This document shows, piece by piece, positions 8,461 to 16,810 of a stretch of 54,365 nucleotides of DNA. Position 1 is the stretch's first letter; each line of letters starts with the position of its first letter. The stretch is taken from positions 1 to 54,365 of the forward strand of contig NZ_VDUZ01000057.1 in NCBI RefSeq assembly GCF_008039615.1, read 5' to 3'. Below the pieces are notes generated by a model. That model saw only the letters and a list, made by a program, of their open reading frames with translations, made no database searches and was not told the DNA's origin. Both the position numbers and the translations under genes were made by a program. Origin of the DNA: Vineibacter terrae. GTDB taxonomy: Bacteria; Pseudomonadota; Alphaproteobacteria; Reyranellales; Reyranellaceae.

Positions 8461-9189
8461 TCAAGCGCTGTGGCGGGATGGTGCGGACACGCAGCCGCGC
8501 TGCGCTGCGGCTTGGATATCGAAGACATCGTCCGTCTCATCGTCGGCGAGCTCGACCTCGAGCCGCAGCCCGGACGGCATCATGACCATGAAGTCGAAGC
8601 CGTCCTTGCCCAGGCGCTCGCGCAGCTGCCGCAGCCGATCGTTCGTCATCGCCAGCGTGTCCGCCGGACCCGGCACATAGGTGGGCCTGCCTGCCCTGCC
8701 GAAGGTGAAGACGTCAGCGCAGCTGTCAGGGTTCACGCCGCCGAAGATCTGCTGCGCGGCGGCCAGAAGCGGCGGCGGCGGGAAGCCGATCGAGCCGGCC
8801 CAGGCTATAAGGTCGCGCACCAGCTTGCACGCGTAGGCGGGCCTGACAGCCCTGAACGGCGCATCATCACTCATCGCCTCGATGACCTGGGCGGCTTCAT
8901 CGGGGATGACAGCCTGCGCGTCGACGTCCTTGACGCCCAGGCAGAACGCATCGAGCAGGAACGAGCACAACATCGTCTCGCCGGGCGCGCCGCGCACCAC
9001 GACCAGCCGTGCCACGCCGGATTCGAACAGGCCTTCCTGCAGCAGGCAGTGGCGGAAGGGACCCGCGGCGGCACGGCGAATCCGGGCCGGAAGCGACATG
9101 TCCAGCACGGCGATCCGGCGACGTTCCGCCAGCACCGCCTTGCGTCGCGCGGCCTTCTGGTATCGCCGATGCGCCATGTTCTTTGCCAT
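8461..9189 (-). CDS. Conserved hypothetical protein
   Basis: A 242-residue protein without signal peptide or membrane segments. It has a basic N-terminus (MAKNMAHRRYQKAARRK), then FRHCLLQEGLFESGVARLVV, FLLDAFCLGVKDVDA and a CADVFTFGRAGRPTYVPGP block. I recognise this as a widespread uncharacterised bacterial family (shared 'LLD.FCLGVK' and 'FG..G.P.YV.GP' motifs) but know no function. ATG 9189 is preferred over 9231 because the conserved 'MAKNxxHRRYQK' start falls there. The LysR at 51321 and other genes give no context. It converges on the amidase gene; 8341-8460 holds nothing that I recognise. Confidence 0.65.
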   Translation of the reverse strand: MAKNMAHRRYQKAARRKAVLAERRRIAVLDMSLPARIRRAAAGPFRHCLLQEGLFESGVARLVVVRGAPGETMLCSFLLDAFCLGVKDVDAQAVIPDEAAQVIEAMSDDAPFRAVRPAYACKLVRDLIAWAGSIGFPPPPLLAAAQQIFGGVNPDSCADVFTFGRAGRPTYVPGPADTLAMTNDRLRQLRERLGKDGFDFMVMMPSGLRLEVELADDETDDVFDIQAAAQRGCVSAPSRHSA

Positions 9190-9298
9190 GGGTTTGACCT
9201 TGATCAGAAGGGGCGAGGCCACCCTAGGCACGCGTCCACCACCCGTCCAGCAGCTGCCGCCGACGCGCTGAGGATAACCGGAGCGTCTGCGGCTTTGC

Positions 9299-10267
9299 TC
9301 AGGGTGCCTTCTGCTCTTCCAGGCGGTCGGTGGCCGGCGGCGGCGTGCGTGAGAAGGCGGCGATCTCGGCCCGCAGCTGCGGCGTCATGTCGACGGCGGC
9401 GGCGGCCAGCGAATCCCGCAGCTGCTCGACGTTGCGGGCGCCGATGATGGGCGCGGTGACGGCTGGATGCGCCCCGACCCATGCGACGGCGGCGCTGACC
9501 GGATGCAGGTCGCGCTGGCGGCAGAAGGCGACGTAGCGTTCGGCGGTCTCGAACGCCCAAGGCTCGCCGTAGCGCGCCTCGTACATCTTGTTGGTCTTCA
9601 GGCGTCCCGTCGCCTGGCCCAGATACTTGCCCGACAGCAGGCCGGCGGCGCCGGGGCTGTAGGGCATGACACCGATGCCGTTGGCCAGGGCCATCGGCAG
9701 GATCTCGACCTCGGCCTGGCGCTTGACCAGATTGTACATCGGCTGGATCGCCTGCAGCCGCGACCAGCCATGGCGCTCCTGGACGCCCACCGCCTGCTGC
9801 GCCTGCCACGCCGTCCAGTTGCTGACGGCGGGGTAGATCACCTTGCCCGCGCGCACCAGATCCTCGAGCGCCCGCATCGATTCATCGATCGGCGTCAGCC
9901 GGTCGAACTGATGCAGGAACAGCACGTCGATGCGATCGGTCCCGAGGCGCCGCAGGCTGGCCTCGACGGCGCGCGCCGCGTGGCGGCGGGAATTGCCGCG
10001 GGCATTGGCATCGGCGCCGGTGGCGCCGAAGCACTTGGTGGTGAGGACCAGCGCGTCGCGGTGGCCGGCGCACAGGCGGCCGAGGATCTCCTCGGAGCGG
10101 CCGCCGTTGTAGACGTCGGCGCAGTCGAAGACGTTGATGCCGGCATCGCGGCAGGCCTTGTACATCGCCGCCGACATCGCCTCGTCGGCATCGCCGCCGA
10201 ACGACATGGTGCCGAAGCAGAGCTCGGAGACGGAGATGCCGGTGCGGCCCAGGGGCTTGAGCTTCAT
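9299..10267 (-). CDS. Aldo/keto reductase
   Basis: A 322-residue NADPH-dependent oxidoreductase of the AKR superfamily. The tetrad is complete: D48 and Y53 (FDCADVYNGG), K78 (LTTKCFG) and H119 (FLHQFD). C-terminal cofactor motif PIIGARNVEQL is present. The start KLKPLGRTGISVSELCFGTM is typical. A YajO/YghZ-like or general aldehyde reductase role is likely, but the substrate cannot be read from sequence. It stands alone and is divergent from the secreted protein gene at 10485. Confidence 0.9.
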   Translation of the reverse strand: MKLKPLGRTGISVSELCFGTMSFGGDADEAMSAAMYKACRDAGINVFDCADVYNGGRSEEILGRLCAGHRDALVLTTKCFGATGADANARGNSRRHAARAVEASLRRLGTDRIDVLFLHQFDRLTPIDESMRALEDLVRAGKVIYPAVSNWTAWQAQQAVGVQERHGWSRLQAIQPMYNLVKRQAEVEILPMALANGIGVMPYSPGAAGLLSGKYLGQATGRLKTNKMYEARYGEPWAFETAERYVAFCRQRDLHPVSAAVAWVGAHPAVTAPIIGARNVEQLRDSLAAAAVDMTPQLRAEIAAFSRTPPPATDRLEEQKAP

Positions 10268-10484
10268 GCGCCGACTCTAGCGCCGATCCGGCCGCGGTCA
10301 AACCGGGGCGCGGATGGCGAAGCGATGGGCGGCCCGCCGCAGAGTGCCGCGACGCCCCAATTCCGCCTCAAATCGCCCCGGTCTTTTCACAAGAAATCCC
10401 TAGTGGCAACCACATCGGCCATCACGGTCGCTGCAACAAAGTTGGGGACAGCAGCTGTCTTATCGTGCAGGGGAGAGAAAGCTC

Positions 10485-10832
10485 ATGTCTCGCAAACTTC
10501 TTGCCGCTCTGATCATCGGCACTCTCGGCGCCGGCCTCAGCACGCAGGCCATGGCCGGCGACTGGAACAACAAGGCCGCCTGGTCCGCCAAGGGCGGCGG
10601 CGACCGCGACGGGCGCAGCGACTGGCGGCATCGCGGCTGGGAGCAGGGCAATCACAACGGCTGGCGCGACCGCAACCATGACGGCCGCGTCGACTGGCGC
10701 GACCGCCCCGGGGTGCGCGACTTCAACCACGATGGCCGCGTCGACTGGCGCGACCGGCGCATCCTCAGCCGCAACGACCGCAACCACGACGGCCGGCTCG
10801 ACTGGCGCGATCGCCGCTCCTGGTGGTGGTAA
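10485..10832 (+). CDS. Small secreted protein with three EF-hand/dockerin-like Ca-binding loops
   Basis: A 115-residue protein with a signal peptide (residues 1-24, cleavage AMA-GD) preceded by GGGGAGA. The mature part carries three near-identical loops, DRNHDGRVDWRD (62-73), DFNHDGRVDWRD (79-90) and DRNHDGRLDWRD (98-109). Each fits the DxNxDGxVxxxD pattern of calcium-binding EF-hand and dockerin loops. A fourth, degenerate one (DRDGRSDWRH) lies at 40-49. Flanking helices of classic EF-hands are absent; the loops are linked by short Arg-rich stretches, and the tail is RRSWWW. No known family is recognised; periplasmic or extracellular metal binding is inferred. Confidence 0.75.
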   Translation: MSRKLLAALIIGTLGAGLSTQAMAGDWNNKAAWSAKGGGDRDGRSDWRHRGWEQGNHNGWRDRNHDGRVDWRDRPGVRDFNHDGRVDWRDRRILSRNDRNHDGRLDWRDRRSWWW

Positions 10833-10980
10833 GGGAACGCGCGAGATCGAGACGGGACGCGAGCCCGCCGGCAAAGCGCGCGCCGTCGCATCATCTTCCG
10901 GCGGGCCGCATCATCGTGCGGCCCGGCTGCATGCGGCGGCCGGCCACGCCGACACCATCTGACGACGCGGCCCGAGAGGC

Positions 10981-11148
10981 CTACCAGGGATCACTGCGGA
11001 CCGGGCCTTGCCTCAGCCGCGCCATCTCCCGCTCGAGCGCCTCGACGCGCTCCCACAGATCAACGACGATCCTCGACAGGGCGGCCTCGTCAGCAGCGAT
11101 CTCCGCCGCGACCTCCTCTGCCGGCTTCCAATCGGCATGCAACGTCAT
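10981..11148 (-). CDS. Small coiled-coil-like protein, 55 residues
   Basis: A short gene with GGAGG 8 nt before ATG 11148. Its start overlaps the stop of the upstream small ORF as ATGA, the usual sign of translational coupling. The product (start MTLHADWKPAEEVAAEIAAD) has a heptad-like helix LSRIVVDLWERVEALEREMA ending RSDPW. No family is recognised. The overlap and ribosome site are the main evidence that it is real. Confidence 0.55.
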   Translation of the reverse strand: MTLHADWKPAEEVAAEIAADEAALSRIVVDLWERVEALEREMARLRQGPVRSDPW

Positions 11149-11327
11149 GGCAGCACCTCCTTGATGGTCGACACTTCGCAGGCAAGGCCCGTCAACGTCG
11201 CGCCCTGCGCCGCGGCGCGAAGGAAGGCGATCAGCGCTACATCCAATTCTAGCGGCGATTCCGGCCGGCGTCCTTGCGCTGCGTCAACCACGTCACGCAT
11301 GCCGCCCGTCAGGCCGACGGTAGACAT
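11145..11327 (-). CDS. Small hypothetical protein coupled to the next small gene
   Basis: A 60-residue product (MSTVGLTGGMRDVVDAAQGR start) with GGAG 9 nt upstream of ATG 11327; a GTG at 11342 is an alternative. It contains a hydrophobic helical segment ELDVALIAFLRAAAQGA and ends in a 4-nt overlap with the gene at 11148. No function is recognised. The pair looks like a tiny two-gene operon, but nothing in it matches a toxin-antitoxin family that I know. Confidence 0.45.
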   Translation of the reverse strand: MSTVGLTGGMRDVVDAAQGRRPESPLELDVALIAFLRAAAQGATLTGLACEVSTIKEVLP

Positions 11328-11521
11328 CAAGCTTGTCTCCACCTGCCGAGATGGTCATGAGCGATGCTCATGAGGCCCCGCGCGCTTTGAGGGCGGGCGC
11401 GACAAAAGCCACTTGCCGACGACCATCGGCTCGCATCATCAGGATGTCATCAGCACCCGGAGAGATAGTGCGCGATACTGCAAATTGTATCGGGGTCAGC
11501 GCCAACCGGGAGAGGCTGTGC

Positions 11522-11731
11522 ATGTTCAAGGTTGGAGAAATCTACAGGATCACGATGATCGAGGGCGATTTGTGGTCGGAATATCCATCGTGCGAGATCC
11601 TGGACGTCAACAACACGCTCATCAAGATCAGGGGCATGTCGTTCCCGAACGAAGGCCAGCCGATCATCATCAACACCGCGTCCAGCTCGTTCATTTCGGC
11701 AGAGAAGGTCGATACGGACACGATGGCCTAG
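11522..11731 (+). CDS. Small hypothetical protein, 69 residues
   Basis: A product starting MFKVGEIYRITMIEGDLWSE, with GGGAGAGG about 7 nt before ATG 11522. It has alternating hydrophobic residues (CEILDVNNTLIKIRGM) suggesting a small beta-barrel such as an SH3- or Hfq-like fold; this is a guess from pattern. Coding character and ribosome site are convincing, but no family is recognised. The gap 11328-11521 upstream shows nothing else. Confidence 0.6.
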   Translation: MFKVGEIYRITMIEGDLWSEYPSCEILDVNNTLIKIRGMSFPNEGQPIIINTASSSFISAEKVDTDTMA

Positions 11732-11838
11732 CTCGGCCGGCCTGTGGCCCGGCGCGGCAGCCGCGGGACGATCAACACGAGCGCCTTGCGGCCGGGCACG
11801 AATGGCTTCATGGCCCGCCTCGGGTCGAGGCGCCACGA

Positions 11839-12069
11839 TCATGCATCCGGTATCGACAACGGCCCAGGCCCGACCTTGTATTCCCGCTTGGTGTCGCTGC
11901 TGGAGCACGGCGCCGTCCGGCGGCGCGGCCTGGTCGTGCGGCTGACCCATACGTGATGGTGCGCCTGCCCACAGTACGGGCATCTGATCCGAACCTGCGG
12001 CGCGATGTCATTGGTCCCGGGGATCAGCTGCCCCAGGACGACGGGTATTTCATCTTTGTCATCGGCCAT
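11839..12069 (-). CDS. Small protein with zinc-ribbon-like motif
   Basis: A 76-residue product (MADDKDEIPVVLGQLIPGTN start). It contains RCPYCGQAHHHVW followed by an Arg-rich stretch and APC, giving a CxxC plus His/Cys set that could bind zinc. Similar short 'CPYC...H.H' proteins occur in phages and actinobacteria, with unknown function. No strong ribosome site is visible, so ATG 12087, 6 residues earlier, is an alternative. Confidence 0.45.
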   Translation of the reverse strand: MADDKDEIPVVLGQLIPGTNDIAPQVRIRCPYCGQAHHHVWVSRTTRPRRRTAPCSSSDTKREYKVGPGPLSIPDA

Positions 12070-12087
12070 GGGCGCCCCGGTCGGCAA

Positions 12088-12545
12088 TCAAGCTGCCCAC
12101 GAGCCCTCTCGACTCGCGGGAGCCGAGCGACCCGCTGAACTTGACTGCACGCTGCAGGGTTTTTCGCGCCCCTATGGAGCTGGACGGCCCGTCGGTCTCG
12201 GCGCGGACCTACCGTCCACCGAGCCGTAGCGCCGTCCTGCATACTGCTCATGGGCGGCGTTCATGATGTCCGGGTCTCAGGCGCTGAGGGTCGCGGAGAT
12301 CGAGGCCGGCATGGTCACGTAGTTCCTCGTATCGGCCTGTCCGACCCGGGCGCACGATCCGTCATGACGCCGGAGGCACGGTGGAGCGGCATCGCGAAGC
12401 TGGTGCCGCGATGCTGCTGATCGAGCGGCCCACGCTGGGCACATCCTCAGGGCACCGAGTGCCTGACAGAAGTCCCAGGGCCAAAGCAAGGCCTCGTGTT
12501 GTGCGGGGCGGCAAAACCTGATAGGTCAATGGCTTAGGCGCCTGG
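12088..12545. other. Gap without supported gene
   Basis: Short frames exist on both strands (for example 12277-12489 minus) but lack ribosome sites, family motifs or convincing composition. The last 25 bases before the tRNA contain TCAATGGCTTAGG, which partly matches TCAATGG boxes near both ends of the integrated element. Confidence 0.5.
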
Positions 12546-12622
<77 letters not shown>

Positions 12623-13067
12623 CCTGTCTCCTATCCTGAAATATCCCGCAAAATCAATGGCTTACGAAACTGACGATTTCGCATTAGGGGACAGCTTTAG
12701 GGGACAATCGAGCCACTCTCAGAACCCTTGGTTTGCAGTTTGCAGCCCATTGGACAGGCAAAAGTGCAAACAAGTCTCCTGTCACGCTCCGGGGGACCAG
12801 AGGGAGCTTCGCTCTCTCCTCTGGCCCTCCCTACGCTCTAGGCTCGCCTGCGGCTACGCCGCTCCTACTACTGGCATTGCCGCAAGCAAAGCCCCTCAGC
12901 GACCATAGGGAAACCGTACCTCACCGCTGCCCCAGCCTATGACTGGCAGGACGAAGACGAGGGCCGACTGCGCTGGCTGTCGGTGGACGAGGAGAAGGCC
13001 CTGGACGGCTGGCTGAGGTCCTTCGGTCGGGACGAGCCCTAGGGTCCCTAAGATTTCCCAGGGCCAT
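12623..13067. other. Left end of element: integrase arm-type sites and possible gene remnant
   Basis: GCAAAATCAATGG (12648-12660) and a pair of TTAGGGGACA boxes spaced 13 bp (12684-12693, 12697-12706) have exact counterparts at the right end of the element. From about 12848 to 13042 one plus-strand frame is open and ends with a protein-like tail (DWQDEDEGRLRWLSVDEEKA, then LDGWLRSFGRDEP and TAG). It has no credible start and may be the 3' remnant of a lost gene. Confidence 0.5.
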
Positions 13068-13184
13068 CCACTCCACGCTCCAGGGTCTAACAGCAACAAC
13101 AAGCGGGGCTTTACCCGGCTTTGCGAAGTGGGGTCAGCCCATAGGGCCAAAGGGGCTCGGAACCGGTCCCGTAGGAGTCCCAAG
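13068..13184. repeat. Left copy of a ~120-bp imperfect inverted repeat
   Basis: Its reverse complement matches 17642-17761. The first 30 bases (CTTGGGACTCCTACGGGACC, then GGTTCCGAGC) are identical and the last 35 (TTGTTGTTG.TGTTAGACCC, then TGGAGCGTG.AGTGG) nearly so, with a diverged middle. This copy lies just downstream of the ATPase gene, in the same orientation relative to transcription as the other copy is to the serine recombinase gene. Confidence 0.85.
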
Positions 13185-13218
13185 CCCGTCCGCCCCCGCA
13201 CCGCTCGCCCCCGCACCC

Positions 13219-14295
13219 CTAGAAGTCCGAAGCCCCCTTAAGCCTCTTCACTACTGTCTCCTCCTCGGTCCCATCCTTTGCAGCCTCCAGAAGAGTCTTA
13301 GCCTCGCCCCTCTTCAGCAGCCCTGAAGCCTCAGCCCTCTTGATGAGCCTCGTCACCTGATAGTCCTTAAGATCAAGCGCCAGACCAAGCTCCCTCTGTG
13401 TGCTGTGCTTCCCGCTCCTCAGCCCTTCAACAATCTCCGCAAGCTTCGCGTCCTCATCAACCGTGACGGCCCACTGCCCCGACTCCCCGAGGCTCCATCG
13501 GTTCTGCTGAACACTCGCGTCTCCCCTATTCCGGTTCTTCTCGAAGACCACGGAGAAATCAGCCTCATACACCTTCGCGTCCTTGGGCTTCTTCAGATGC
13601 ACGATGGCATCAAAGGTCGCTGCAATGGCTGAGCTACCGCGATAGGAGTTCCCGCCCTTGTTGCTGTGGTGGATGAGAATGGTGGTCACACCCTGAGCCT
13701 TGGCCCCCAATAGGTTCCCTATGGCTGCCTTGAACGCAGTCGCGTCGTTCTCATCCTTAAGAGAGTCAGTGAGGGTCGTGAAGTTGTCGAAGATCACGAC
13801 GTCCGGCCTAGCCTCTTCGATCATCTCAGCGATGAGCTTCTGTCCCGCATCGCTGGCAAGATCAACCCACACCGGGGCCTTGGTCCCCTTTGTGGTCTTC
13901 TGTGCCAGCCTAGGCACAAAGAGGATGTTGGCCGCCGCCACTGGTGGATAGATGGTGTCCCGGTATCCCTCAGCAATGACCTTGATGCGCTCTTCTAGGC
14001 TCCATGTTGGCATCTCGCCATCGACATACAGCACTCGCCTTGGCTTGTCGGTCCTCCATCCAGCTATCTCGCCTCCCCCGGCCAGAACCCAAGCCAGCGT
14101 GAGGGCAAACCATGTCTTCCCGACTCCCGTGTCCGCGTAGACCATGGCGTTCTGTCCCTCGCGAAGCCACGGCGAGAGTAGGTAGTCAGGTAACGGGCTG
14201 CTGCCCTTCAAAAGATCGGACGCCGTAAGCGCCACAAAAGGAATGTGCTTCTTCGCGGCCTCAAGCGAGCCGGTGGTTTTCGTCGTCGTGTTCAT
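13219..14295 (-). CDS. AAA-family ATPase, RepA/RecA-like (replicative helicase-type)
   Basis: A 358-residue P-loop ATPase of the RecA/DnaB-like class often called AAA_25 or RepA-like in plasmids, phages and islands. Walker A is YADTGVGKT with K60. Walker B is DVVIFDNF at about 161-168, followed by a sensor-like TTILIHHSNKGG with the His-x-x-x-Lys arrangement typical of these helicases. The C-terminal 60 residues (STQRELGLALDLKDYQVTRL) look like a winged helix. It probably acts in replication of the element when excised. It reads leftwards towards the repeat at 13068, and its composition and codon use are visibly less GC-biased than in chromosomal neighbours. Confidence 0.82.
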   Translation of the reverse strand: MNTTTKTTGSLEAAKKHIPFVALTASDLLKGSSPLPDYLLSPWLREGQNAMVYADTGVGKTWFALTLAWVLAGGGEIAGWRTDKPRRVLYVDGEMPTWSLEERIKVIAEGYRDTIYPPVAAANILFVPRLAQKTTKGTKAPVWVDLASDAGQKLIAEMIEEARPDVVIFDNFTTLTDSLKDENDATAFKAAIGNLLGAKAQGVTTILIHHSNKGGNSYRGSSAIAATFDAIVHLKKPKDAKVYEADFSVVFEKNRNRGDASVQQNRWSLGESGQWAVTVDEDAKLAEIVEGLRSGKHSTQRELGLALDLKDYQVTRLIKRAEASGLLKRGEAKTLLEAAKDGTEEETVVKRLKGASDF

Positions 14296-14569
14296 GCTCG
14301 TGTTGCTGTTGTGGTGGTCAGGCCCAAGGCGCTCAAGAGGCCCCCGGCCTATCGTCGTCGGTCTACAAATTCTCAGATAGAAAGACCAAACAAGGTACTA
14401 CCCTTCTCGCCTCCCTATTGCTGTCCGAAGACTGTTTTCAGGGACAGGTTACTGCTGTGGTCTTACCCCAATTGTGCTGACGGTTGACGCGAATACTCAC
14501 GGGACTCATGATCCCCTAAGCCCCTCGAAGGGGGCTTTCGGAAACCCTTTGCACTGAAGGTCTCGCGCC

Positions 14570-14845
14570 ATGCTGCTGTCCGCCGTCGTCAACGAAGCCG
14601 ACCACGACACCGTTGTCCGCTTCGATCGCTGTGCCTCACAGGGCCTAGCCCGCTTGAAGTTCAAGAGCGAGCCGGCCGGCCTCTACACAGTCGAAGCCTC
14701 CATTCGCCCCGAAGGCCGCTCCCGCTGGCAACGGGTCTTTGTGGCCCCCGAGACCCCTCTTGCTGATCTTGGCGGGTTCGCTCTGGGAGCGATGGGGGAA
14801 GCCCTTGAACGCCTTGGGCCACTGAGCGGCGCTGGCCGCGCCTAA
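14570..14845 (+). CDS. Hypothetical protein of the element, 91 residues
   Basis: A product starting MLLSAVVNEADHDTVVRFDR with no recognised family. It is divergent from the ATPase gene, across a 274-bp intergenic stretch, and convergent with the phage-type gene. The sequence is well-behaved (mixed alpha/beta, APETPLADLGGFALGAMG), but the ribosome site is weak. It could be a small regulatory or phage accessory protein; this is unproven. Confidence 0.5.
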   Translation: MLLSAVVNEADHDTVVRFDRCASQGLARLKFKSEPAGLYTVEASIRPEGRSRWQRVFVAPETPLADLGGFALGAMGEALERLGPLSGAGRA

Positions 14846-14936
14846 CCTCTCCGCAATGGAGGACGCAGGGCTCCAGCCCCTAATGAGGCATACGGAGCCC
14901 TGTATCCCTACGCTGTACTATAGGAGGAGGACGCCT

Positions 14937-15914
14937 CTACCTTCCTCTTCCCCAGAGCCCCGCAGCGGACCCAAGCGAGCCAATAGCGGAGGCAGTTCCC
15001 AAGATACCCGGGATGATGCCTAGAGACTGTGATGTCTTCGAGGACGAAGCCGTCCCCGGACCACCACCCCAACCGGAGAAGTTGAAATAGCGGTCAAGCA
15101 ACTCCCAGGGTCGTTGATCGCTCTCGGACCACTTCTGGGCCTGTTCATCCAACTGGCCTTGCGAGTCCTGCTGATAGGCATTCCCCGCCGTAGACTGCAT
15201 GTCGAAGCCAGCGCCGGCATTCGCCGCTGCACTACCGACCAGCGAAGACCCCAAAGACCCCGCGTTCCCGATGGCCGCATTGGCGCCCATCAGGTTATCG
15301 AAGCTCCTGTTGTACTGGTCCTGAGCCATCCCTAGGCCGCTCTGGAACGCTTGGCCTCGCATGGAGGCTCCAATATCCGCGACCCTATCCGCAGCACCAC
15401 GGCGCATGATCCCTTCAGCCACACCGGTACGGCTGCTGTAGGCGTTACCGCTGGCGCTGGCGCTGTCATTCAACTGCGGTAGGTCGTTCTCATTGAGATT
15501 GCGGACCACGTCTCGCGACGAGGCATCAACCATGCTGTCCATGTAGGGATTGGAAGCATATCGACCAGCGTTGTTGACGATGGCCTCAGTTGGGTCATTG
15601 CCAGCCATGCCATACAGCGCATTGGCATTGGCCCCAAAGCTCCCAGAGGCATTGAGGTTCGCAAGCCCCGGCGTAAGCCCCGCCATCCCCGCTGAAGTGA
15701 AGCTACCTCCCGCCCTGAACATATTGTCCAAGGTGGACTGCTGCATGGGGTTCAAGCTGGCGTAGGTCGAACCTTGGTAGCTCGGGGAACCCTTCTGGTC
15801 GTTGTACAGCCGCTGAGCCTCCGAGAACGTCTCGTTGATATAGGGCTTCTGTGGCCCGTAGACATCCGGATGACTCTCACTCTTCGACTTTGAAGAGCCG
15901 AATAAACTGCCCAT
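14937..15914 (-). CDS. Phage-type structural/ejection protein
   Basis: A 325-residue, Gly/Ala/Ser/Asn-rich protein. It opens MGSLFGSSKSKSESHP and has a 'LNPMQQSTLDNM' segment, 'YASNPYMDSMVDASSRDVVR', 'GNAYSSRTGVAEGIMRR' and long AQ-rich helices. This order ('P.QQ..', 'NPY...V', 'GA.GSSR.GVAEG') is that of a family of tailed-phage proteins annotated as structural or internal virion proteins. ATG 15914 is preferred over 15965 because AAAGG lies 10 nt upstream and the 'MG.LFGS' start is the family start. No other virion gene is present. The promoter-like repeat array lies directly upstream and points at this gene. Confidence 0.65.
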   Translation of the reverse strand: MGSLFGSSKSKSESHPDVYGPQKPYINETFSEAQRLYNDQKGSPSYQGSTYASLNPMQQSTLDNMFRAGGSFTSAGMAGLTPGLANLNASGSFGANANALYGMAGNDPTEAIVNNAGRYASNPYMDSMVDASSRDVVRNLNENDLPQLNDSASASGNAYSSRTGVAEGIMRRGAADRVADIGASMRGQAFQSGLGMAQDQYNRSFDNLMGANAAIGNAGSLGSSLVGSAAANAGAGFDMQSTAGNAYQQDSQGQLDEQAQKWSESDQRPWELLDRYFNFSGWGGGPGTASSSKTSQSLGIIPGILGTASAIGSLGSAAGLWGRGR

Positions 15915-16075
15915 TGGTTTTGGGCCTTTCTGTTGTTGTTGGGTTGACCCGGGCCGCACCCTCAACCTGAGTGCAGCCCGGGGATCGGAGAGAAGCCTAT
16001 CCGGTCTCTCCTGGGGTCAGAGGGCATCGCTTGAAGCTCTTAAGCCTCTGACTCCAGCAAAGGCCGGCATGGCCC

Positions 16076-16750
16076 CTCCTCTGGAATAGTGCGGATTAAA
16101 TCCCCACCCTCCCCTAGGCGAAGGGCCTCCTGGGATACGCCCGACCATAAGGCTTCCCCCTCCTCCGCTTCCTGGAATAGGGGGGAATAAATACCCCGCC
16201 CGACGCAAAGCCCCCCTGGCTTAGCCCTTGGGAGGGCTTGCCTGGAGAAGTGCTGATTAATTGAGGCCTCCCCTATAGGGGGATTAAATGGTCTCCGCCC
16301 TGGGCGCTTCCTGGGATAGTGCTGATTAATTGGGTCAGGCCCGGGCTTCCTCAGCCCCAGGCACCAATAGCCCTTCAGAGCCGTTTTCAGACTCATACAG
16401 AGGGTTTTGAGGCGTTTGGGTAGGTTGTGGCCCTCAGCCACTCCCTAGCGTCTGGCGAGTCCCTAAAGCCCTCCTGGGAGGGTCTAGTCCATTTGTCTTC
16501 TCCTCGAAGGGCCTGACCCTAAAAGATCGCATAATATATGCAAATTAATGACCCAAAGTCTCGCTCTGGAATATGAGGATTAAATCCCCTCAGCCTACCC
16601 CGGCTTTCATGCATAGTTAATGCATATACCTTGAAGGGGGCAATGCAGCCGTCTCGCCTGTAGACAGACGGCCCTCTGCGGGAGGCCGTCGCCTTCCTTT
16701 GCCTTCTCAACATGGCGCCGGACTCTGGAATAGCACGGATAAATACCTAA
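16076..16750 (-). promoter_or_regulatory. Array of 7-8 repeats resembling single-subunit (T7/SP6-type) RNA polymerase promoters
   Basis: On the minus strand, the pattern ATTTA-N5-CACTATT-CCAG recurs at 16081-16101, 16172-16192, 16242-16262, 16311-16331, 16566-16585 and 16725-16744. A variant ending CTATAGGGGAGG lies near 16269-16290 and a weaker copy at 16127-16146. Four copies have identical 21-nt length and two lack one base. Layout and spacing match SP6 (ATTTAGGTGACACTATAG) and T7 (TAATACGACTCACTATAG) promoters, except that most have CC where +1 G is expected. All face the phage-type gene and the ATPase. Alternatives are replication iterons or a transcription-factor array. The repeats are seen directly; their function is inferred. 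Confidence 0.55.
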
Positions 16751-16770
16751 CCGCGTGGCCTCCCCTGCCA

Positions 16771-16810
16771 TGTTACATTGACCTCATCGAACGTTGTTGT
16801 TAATGTAACA
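16771..16810. promoter_or_regulatory. Inverted repeat upstream of the serine recombinase (possible operator)
   Basis: TGTTACATT (16771-16779) and AATGTAACA (16802-16810) are perfect 9-bp inverted arms with 22 bp between them, ending 34 bp before the recombinase ATG. Position suggests an operator or a resolvase-binding subsite overlapping the promoter. Confidence 0.5.

Noticed and set aside
8470-9447. 325-codon plus frame opposite the conserved hypothetical gene
   Set aside because: Poor composition and no ribosome site; the minus-strand protein has family motifs.
12277-12489. 70-codon minus frame before the tRNA
   Set aside because: No ribosome site, odd composition, no recognisable motif.
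14881-14936. CTGTACTATAGGAGG on the plus strand, at first sight another phage-type promoter
   Set aside because: It has the ACTATAGG part but no ATTTA block at the required distance and faces into the end of the convergent gene.
16040-16441. 133-codon minus frame through the promoter-like repeats
   Set aside because: Its repeats (PINQHYPRKRPGRR / SINQHFSRQALP) just echo the DNA repeats, and the ATG has no ribosome site.
16076-16750. CRISPR array
   Set aside because: Repeats are degenerate, unevenly spaced (about 20 to 235 bp) and there are no cas genes.
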